Below, piece after piece: positions 57,620 to 64,000 of a stretch of 64,000 nt of DNA. Position 1 is the stretch's first letter. The number at the start of each line of letters is the position of its first letter. Under the pieces are notes generated by a model. It saw only the letters and a program-made list of their open reading frames with translations. It made no database searches and was not told the DNA's origin. The stretch lies in the NCBI GenBank assembly GCA_038030265.1, contig CM075937.1:39970198-40034197 (forward strand), in the 5' to 3' direction. The position numbers were made by a program, and so were the translations under genes. Origin of the DNA: Corythucha ciliata (taxonomy: Eukaryota; Arthropoda; Insecta; Hemiptera; Tingidae).

Positions 57620-58570
57620 TCAAGTGACTTGTTTCTCTTCGTTCGTACAGCCGAACAATTTCAAAAACGCTCGTCTAAAAGACGAATTCATAAAACAGTA
57701 GGTGATAGGATTGCAGCAACTCGACGTGTAGGCGAGGAGGTGAAGGAATGAAATTCCTCGAGAGCCCAACTTTTCGTAAACAGCCGCGGGCATGAATAGT
57801 GACATCTGAAAATGACAAAACCAAAGAAAAACGCCATTTGACCCGCATTGTTTTGAAAAAGAGAGAATGAAAAATAAACTCTCTCGTTTTTTTGTTTTGT
57901 TTTTACGGTGTTTATGACATAGAGAGGCGTCCAACAAACAAAGAACTCGAGAACGACGGCAAATAACATTTTGACGACCCTTTTTTTCTTTTTGAGCGCT
58001 TTTTCGGTGTTGGATCGCCTCAGATTGTGAGTGCCGTATTCCGCGGATCTGCTCATTTTTAGTTTTGCGTTGTTCCTATGTTTATTTCCTGAAAAAATTA
58101 AGGATGGGATAGGAACAAAAAATCACTGTAAATACTGTTGTTTCGTGGCTTACCTGGCTGATTAATTGTTTTCCAAAGCGTCGCTGTGACTAGACTGTAC
58201 GTTGTCACCATTACGACGAGTGGTATGATTAAAAGTAACGCGTCCAATAGTAGCGTGTAGGCTTTTTCAGCGTCCTCGTTCGGCCATATCTCCCGGCATT
58301 TTCTGTGCCCTAAGAAACCCAGTGGGAGGGGTTTGATTTATGAAAATTTACTTCCACAATACACATTATTACCGCTGTTTGTAGGAATTAGACGGCTGAG
58401 AACGGCGATGGGCAGCATCAGCATGAGACTCAACACCCAAACGACTCCGATGAGTCGGTAGGAGTGTGTCAAAGTTTGCCAAGTTCGCGACCTGAGTGGA
58501 TGGCAAATGGCGTAGTAGCGTTCGACGGACAGGCAGACGAGAGTCCATCCGCTGACGGATACACTGGTCG
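57620..58570 (-). CDS. CCK/sulfakinin-like peptide GPCR, 3' exons (TM3 end to C-terminus)
   Basis: Rhodopsin-class receptor; four exons: 58570-58373, 58309-58154, 58088-57907, 57805-57620, all GT-AG with matching phases (240 aa shown). Seen: SVERYYAICHPLRSRTWQT (the E/DRY motif at the end of TM3 and ICL2), TM4, extracellular loop 2 with GHRKCREIWP, TM5, a basic ICL3, TM6 with FFVCWTPLYVINT, TM7 with FLHLLAYTSSCCNPITYCFMN, and a short tail ending KQVT. RVVKML...CW.P and the SFIHLLSYASACVNPLVYCFM-like TM7 are the CCK receptor pattern; RKCREIWP resembles arthropod sulfakinin receptors. The exons for TM1 to TM3 are not found up to base 64000, so the gene is cut by the window edge. Confidence 0.88.
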
Positions 58571-58904
58571 CTGAAAAAAAAAGAAGAAAAAATCAAGCTT
58601 TCGGTCGATGTTTGATGGTTACAGGAAACATTCAGAGGCGCAACGATAGTGTGGGTGCGAGGGGCGGTCCGCCTCAAGTTTCACTTGTAATAGTGTGGGG
58701 GGGGGGGTTTGAAAAATTGTTTTTTTGCATCGGGGGCCGGGGGGGGGGATTGCCTCTCATTCCTATAAAATGGGCTAAACAGCTGTAAATTATGACTTGG
58801 AGGCAGTGACGGACCTACATCTATCGGGCGTCAGGGATGGAAAAAGTACGTGGCTCCAGAGGGTCTCGTACATGAATAAACAAGGAATACATTTTCAATT
58901 AATG
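58571..58904. other. GPCR intron, unassigned
   Basis: Contains G9-G10 runs near 58697 and 58739. No exon seen. Confidence 0.4.
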
Positions 58905-61420
58905 TCTTTTTCTTATGACTATAGCCACAATTAATTTGCGAATTAGCGCTTTTCCCCAGTTTTAGCCGTAAATGAGCGCCTTTTCGCAACTCGAATGATC
59001 GCTTTCTCTCAATCCGTGAATCAGCAGCCAAATTGAGAAAAACGCTGATTCTCGGTGAAAATAGCGAAAAATGTTATTTAATACACTGCTAAAATTAAGA
59101 ATAAGCGCTAACCAACCGTTAAAGTTGGGAAAATCCTCATGCAGTTAAAGTGGGGAAGAAGCGTTAATCCGCAGTCAGCGTTGCCAACTGATATTTGCCG
59201 TCAAGTTAAGCTCAAAATCCCGTGAGGTATCCGTCAAAATGTATTCCATTCCGTTAAAAATCCGTCAAATAATATCACCGAACAAATACAATAGCAATAA
59301 TAATTTTGTAGGTATGCTTCTACAATTATATTTGTATCGTGTTGGATGGCGAATACTCTCTCGTCGTATCTGCAGACCCTTGCGCGTCAAAAAATTGAGA
59401 AGGCGTGCAAATGTGCTGTACCTGATGCATGCACGCAACTAAAAGTTCAGACAAAACACGAATATTCGTGGTTAAAACTGCCTTAAAATCCCTCATTCAT
59501 CGCTAAAATTGGGTAAATGCTCTAATTCGCGTTTTTTAGAAGCAACTTTACGACACAAATTGAGAAAAAATCGCAGATTCCCGGGGTGTATGGCTCTTGG
59601 GGCAAGTCCGCGGCTAAACTTGAAAAAACGCTAAATCATGGCTAAAAAGGGTATAAAATTGCAAAGTCGCGGCTAAAAATGATAAAATTGAGAAATACGC
59701 GAATTCACTGCTAAAAATGAGTATAAAAACAATAATTTGCGGCTGAAATTGAGAAAAAGTGCAAATTCTTGGTTTCTGAAGACAAATTCAGTTAAAATAG
59801 AGTAAAAGCGAGAGAAAAACGTAGATTCTCAGCTAGAAAAAAAAACTTTAAAATTAGGTCCTATCTGCCCAAGATCACAGAAATAAGGCGCTAATTTTCA
59901 GCTAAAATAGATAAAATGCTAAATCGCGGCTAAAACTGAGAAAAAGAGCTAATTAGGAGCCTTGCCCCGTCGAAAAGAGGAAAAGCTTTAATATTCATGG
60001 CATCTAAAAGCGAAAAAACACTAGTTCAGGGCTAGAATTGAGAACAATGACTAAGTCATGGCCATCAATTGGTAAAAATCGCTAATTCACAAATTAGAGG
60101 GAGAAAAGGTGCTAATTTGTGATTAAACTTGAGAAATTGTGGTATTCATCAGCTAAAATTAGATAAAAACGCTAATTAGCGCCTAAAACTGAGAAAAATC
60201 GCTAATTTGTTGCTAGAAGTGGAAAAAGGCACTAATTCACTGCTAAAATTGAGAAAAAACGGTTGTTCGCTGCCAAAATTAAGAAAAAGCGCTAATTCGA
60301 GACTAAAATTGGGAAAACCCACTGCTTATTCGCGGTTTCTTAGAACTAATTCGGCTGAAATCGAGAAGAAGCGCTGATGATGATGAAAATGAAAAAAACA
60401 CTTACGAGTCAATTGGGAAATTGGGGGGGGAGGGGATTGGGAAAAACACCAATTCGCTGTCACTGTAGGCAATTTTGCCTAAAAATTGAAAAAAAAATGA
60501 TGAATAAAAGGGGAAAAATTTCTAATTTACGACTTTTGAAAAAAGCTCTAACGCGACTAAAAGTGAGAAAACGGCGGATTCACGGCTAAATTTAAGAAAA
60601 ACGTTAATTCTCGGTTTTAGGAGACAATTTTGACTTGAAAAAGATCAAATTAATAAATAGAAGGAGGAAAAATTGCTAATTCACTGCTGCAATTGACTAA
60701 AATGATGATTCGCGTCCAAATAGTCTTGGGAAAAAGCGTTACTTCACCCGCATTGCCAACTGACATTTTGCTTTTCCCGTCAAGTCAAGCCCGAGCCCGC
60801 CAAAATGTATTCCACCCAGCGTGCCTAGTGATGGATGAGGGGGGGGGGCAGACATACCCGGGCTCCTCTTCCGAGGGGGTTTTATATTGTGTTCATGAAT
60901 TTAAAAGAAAAAAAAGAAACACTCATTCGAATCTGAAATCAAGAAATATTTTCAAATTCGCGGTTTATGATGGTACTTTTTACGGCTAATATTTAGAAAA
61001 CCATTAACGCACTGTCACGGCTGGAATTCATTGAATCGCAGCTAAATGTAAAAAATAGCGCCAATTCGCTGATAAAACCGGGAAAAGTGCTAATGCACGG
61101 CCAAAGTGAAGAAAATGCTCTCGCTTGCAGCTAAAATAGAGAGCTAATCCGTAGCTAAAACTGAGAAAATGCGTTAATTCGGTGCTACAATTAAGAAAAA
61201 AAGCTAATTCACAGCTGAAATTGAGATAAAGCACTAATTCACGGCTAAAATAAAAAAAACGCGAATTCATGGCTAAAATTAAGATGAAGCTCCAATTCTT
61301 GTCTAAAATTGAGAAAACCTGTTTCAGCGTAAATTGGAAAACAGCGTCAGTTTGCGTTTAAAATTGCAAAAAAAAATCGCTAATTTCAGGTTTCTTGATG
61401 CAATTTCAAGAACAACGTCA
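58905..61420. repeat. Minisatellite family A array with orientation switch at ~59015
   Basis: 58910-59010 reads GAATTAGCGCTTTTCCCCAGTTTTAGCC; from 59020 onward the unit is reversed (GCTAATTCGCGGCTAAAATTGAGAAAAA). About seventy-five units. A separate direct repeat lies inside: the phrase around ttgccaactgatattt...cgtcaagttaagc (59185-59260) recurs at about 60755-60815. Confidence 0.8.
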
Positions 61421-61429
61421 TTTGTATAG

Positions 61430-61914
61430 GCTTTTTCATTCAGATTTTGGGGCGCGAATAGTCAATTCAGCTTTTTTTGATGGACACGAATTAATCTGTC
61501 AAGCCTATATATGGCGGGGATGGTCACTTTTTTGGCCATTTTTCGTGCGTGAATTTTTGGCATTTTAGGCGTACGAGTCATGTAAACTCTAAATGCCTTT
61601 TAGGGGCAAGAAACATCAGTTTAGCCATTTGGGTGGGTGTACGCCGCAGGTTTATCCTTTTTTTTGAATGGGAATTGCCAGTTTGACTATTTTAATCACG
61701 CAAATAGTAAAGTCTAGCCATTTTGGGACACGAATAGTCAGTATCTAGCAGTTTTTGGAACGAGAATAGTCCGCGAAAGCTGCGGGAATAGTCATTATTA
61801 GAAATGTTTGACCTGGGTACGGTCAATTTAGCCATTTATCGCACGCAAATTATTAGTTTCGCCATTTTAAGGAGGCGGGAATCATAATGATCTCTCCAGG
61901 TACTTTCATGGCTG
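61430..61914 (-). repeat. Minisatellite family C patch, inverted
   Basis: About fifteen units such as GGCGCGAATAGTCAATTTAGCC, abutting the family A array and leading into the duplicated block. Confidence 0.65.
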
Positions 61915-62879
61915 CACGAATCGGCAATTTGGCCATTTTCAGGGCGCGCTGAGGTAGTTTGGCAATTGCCAGTTTGGCGATTATTTTGAGGACTGTCTAG
62001 GGTGGAAAAAGAATGTAACCCGAAAAGGGGTCTTGTCTAGGATGGAAAAAGAAAGTATATACGATCAAATTTTAATTTGATTTTTATTATTATTTTATTT
62101 TAAAAGGCTGGTGGTATTTTGTTCGAAAGGATTCGTGGACAATAATTGAAATAATTGGGAAAGGTTTAGTTAATTTTTATATTTTTACAATTTTTAAAGA
62201 TCTACTACTTGAAAGGGAAACGTTTAACTCGCTTGGCAATTCGAGAGGGTTTCGTTGGTATTTTAGATCAAAAAATGAATAGTTTGTAAAGACTCGTTAT
62301 TTCGTACGATTACGACTAGAATAATTGATATTATTTTATGGTGCTCGAAAAGTGGAAGAAACTTTAACAAGACACCGAGGATAAAATTATATTGATTATT
62401 TCTTTTATTTAAATCAAGTTCAAAATTATTTATTTATTTTGAGAAGAGAGGATTTTTATTAATTGGAGAAAAATTGATTATTAATCGATTGTTACTTTTC
62501 AATCCCGTGGGTGATTATTTAAAAGGTAAAATGTACCGACCTTAATTTTCGATGAGTGCTCAGGGGAGAATTTGCCAAATGCCGGGACTGAATACCAAAA
62601 GTCAAAATTTCGTCACAAGCCTTCTTAGATGTTCAAGAGCCCGTCAAAAAGCCTCGAGAAGGGCTTTTCAGGGGAATTTAAAATATTTCTCCCACCAGTT
62701 ATTTTTCTTATTCCTAAGGTGGGAAATCGGCGCAGGGACTTAATGGAAACACTTGATTTGCCTATTGTTGGTGGGGGGGTTCTCTTCATTCCTCTTTGCT
62801 CGAGTCTTCGAAAAGGGAAAGGAATACGGGAAATTAAATATTTTTCTTAATAAGAGATGCTGGCTTTTATCCTCGTTGC
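61915..62879 (+). repeat. 0.96-kb tandem duplication, copy 1
   Basis: 965-bp unit beginning cacgaatcggcaatttggcc and ending tttatcctcgttgc. It starts with family C units, then AT-rich unique sequence without a coding frame of note. The next copy follows head-to-tail without a spacer. Confidence 0.9.
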
Positions 62880-63842
62880 CACGAATCGGCAATTTGGCCA
62901 TTTTCAGGGCGCGCTGACGTAGTTTGGCAATTGCCAGTTTGGCGATTATTTTGAGGACTGTCTAGGGTGAAAAAGAATGTAACCCGAAAAGGGGTCTTGT
63001 CTAGGATGGAAAAAGAAAGTATATCGATCAAATTTTAATTTGATTTTTATTATTATTTTATTTTAAAAGGCTGGTGGTATTTTGTTCGAAAGGATTCGTG
63101 GACAATAATTGAAATAATTGGGAAAGGTTTAGTTAATTTTTATATTTTTACAATTTTTAAAGATCTACTACTTGAAAGGGAAACGTTTAACTCGCTTGGC
63201 AATTCGAGAGGGTTTCGTTGGTATTTTAGATCAAAAAATGAATAGTTTGTAAAGACTCGTTATTTCGTACGATTACGACTAGAATAATTGATATTATTTT
63301 ATGGTGCTCGAAAAGTGGAAGAAACTTTAACAAGACACCGAGGATAAAATTATATTGATTATTTCTTTTATTTAAATCAAGTTCAAAATTATTTATTTAT
63401 TTTGAGAAGAGAGGATTTTTATTAATTGGAGAAAAATTGATTATTAATCGATTGTTACTTTTCAATCCCGTGGGTGATTATTTAAAAGGTAAAATGTACC
63501 GACCTTAATTTTCGATGAGTGCTCAGGGGAGAATTTGCCAAATGCCGGGACTGAATACCAAAAGTCAAAATTTCGTCACAAGCCTTCTTAGATGTTCAAG
63601 AGCCCGTCAAAAAGCCTCGAGAAGGGCTTTTCAGGGGAATTTAAAATATTTCTCCCACCAGTTATTTTTCTTATTCCTAAGGTGGGAAATCGGCGCAGGG
63701 ACTTAATGGAAACACTTGATTTGCCTATTGTTGGTGGGGGGGTTCTCTTCATTCCTCTTTGCTCGAGTCTTCGAAAAGGGAAAGGAATACGGGAAATTAA
63801 ATATTTTTCTTAATAAGAGATGCTGGCTTTTATCCTCGTTGC
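62880..63842 (+). repeat. 0.96-kb tandem duplication, copy 2
   Basis: 963-bp repeat of the preceding block. I see three differences only: a G/C substitution in GCTGAGGTAG / GCTGACGTAG and two one-base deletions (GGGTGGAAA / GGGTGAAA; TATATACG / TATATCG). Confidence 0.9.
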
Positions 63843-64000
63843 TTATTTTACAACCTAATCGGTCCCATCTCTGTTTGGGGGGCTAGAGGACTGTTTTGTC
63901 CCAATACAGGACGGAATCAGTAACTTTAGCTATTTTCAAGGCGTCACGGAGTTTTAAGTAGACATTCGAACACTGAAGATGCTGAAAAGGCGAAACCGGT
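63843..64000 (+). other. Right edge; hammerhead-like core at 63973-63996
   Basis: CTGAAGA at 63973, a short stem-loop (GCT...GGC), then GAAAC at 63992. The sequence stops four bases later, so stem III and the cleavage site cannot be seen. Confidence 0.35.

Noticed and set aside
62552..63813. Paired 63- and 73-codon ORFs repeated twice
   Set aside because: They are duplicated only because the whole 0.96-kb block is duplicated; start context and composition do not suggest coding.

Overview
The window is a piece of a metazoan nuclear genome. Genes are split by GT-AG introns, non-coding DNA is AT-rich and repeat-laden, and the proteins are animal-specific (a membrane adenylyl cyclase of the type 9 class and a CCK/sulfakinin-type peptide receptor). 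The receptor most resembles arthropod sulfakinin receptors from memory of the family, so an arthropod or related invertebrate is my best guess. I cannot name the species. All exon boundaries below were read by hand from splice sites, reading phase and family similarity; no search was run.

Layout, left to right: (1) the last two coding exons of alanine aminotransferase (1-282, +). (2) A 25-kb adenylyl cyclase 9 gene on the minus strand (31218 down to 6159), 14 coding exons encoding about 1303 residues; its last exon lies about 6.8 kb beyond exon 13 and three introns are 6.6-7.0 kb long and full of repeats. (3) About 9 kb of mostly repeats upstream of it, then a weakly supported minus-strand gene (38245-39368). 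(4) A single-exon gene for an unrecognised 1318-residue, largely disordered, AT-hook-like and RS-tailed protein (40189-44145, +). (5) A head-to-head pair sharing about 320 bp of GC-box promoter: TMX3, an ER thioredoxin-like membrane protein (51824 down to 45411, -), and SRP68, a signal recognition particle subunit (52149-56953, +). (6) The 3' half (TM3 to TM7) of a CCK/sulfakinin-like GPCR (58570 down to 57620, -), whose 5' exons must lie beyond the right edge. Receptor and cyclase could in principle belong to the same G-protein signalling world, but nothing here shows that they are functionally linked. TMX3 and SRP68 both serve the secretory pathway, which fits a shared promoter.

The non-coding third of the window is dominated by degenerate tandem repeats with units of roughly 25-35 bp. 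I distinguish five families, A to E. Four of the five carry the same ATTCGCG/TTTCGCG core inside otherwise different units, occur in both orientations, and decay mainly at CpG. Within and around them sit two 5'-truncated non-LTR retrotransposons with target-site duplications, several foldback/MITE families (one with TTA/TAA duplications), a four-level nest of transposons inside an ADCY9 intron, two hammerhead-ribozyme-like cores, and a nearly perfect 0.96-kb tandem duplication near the right edge.
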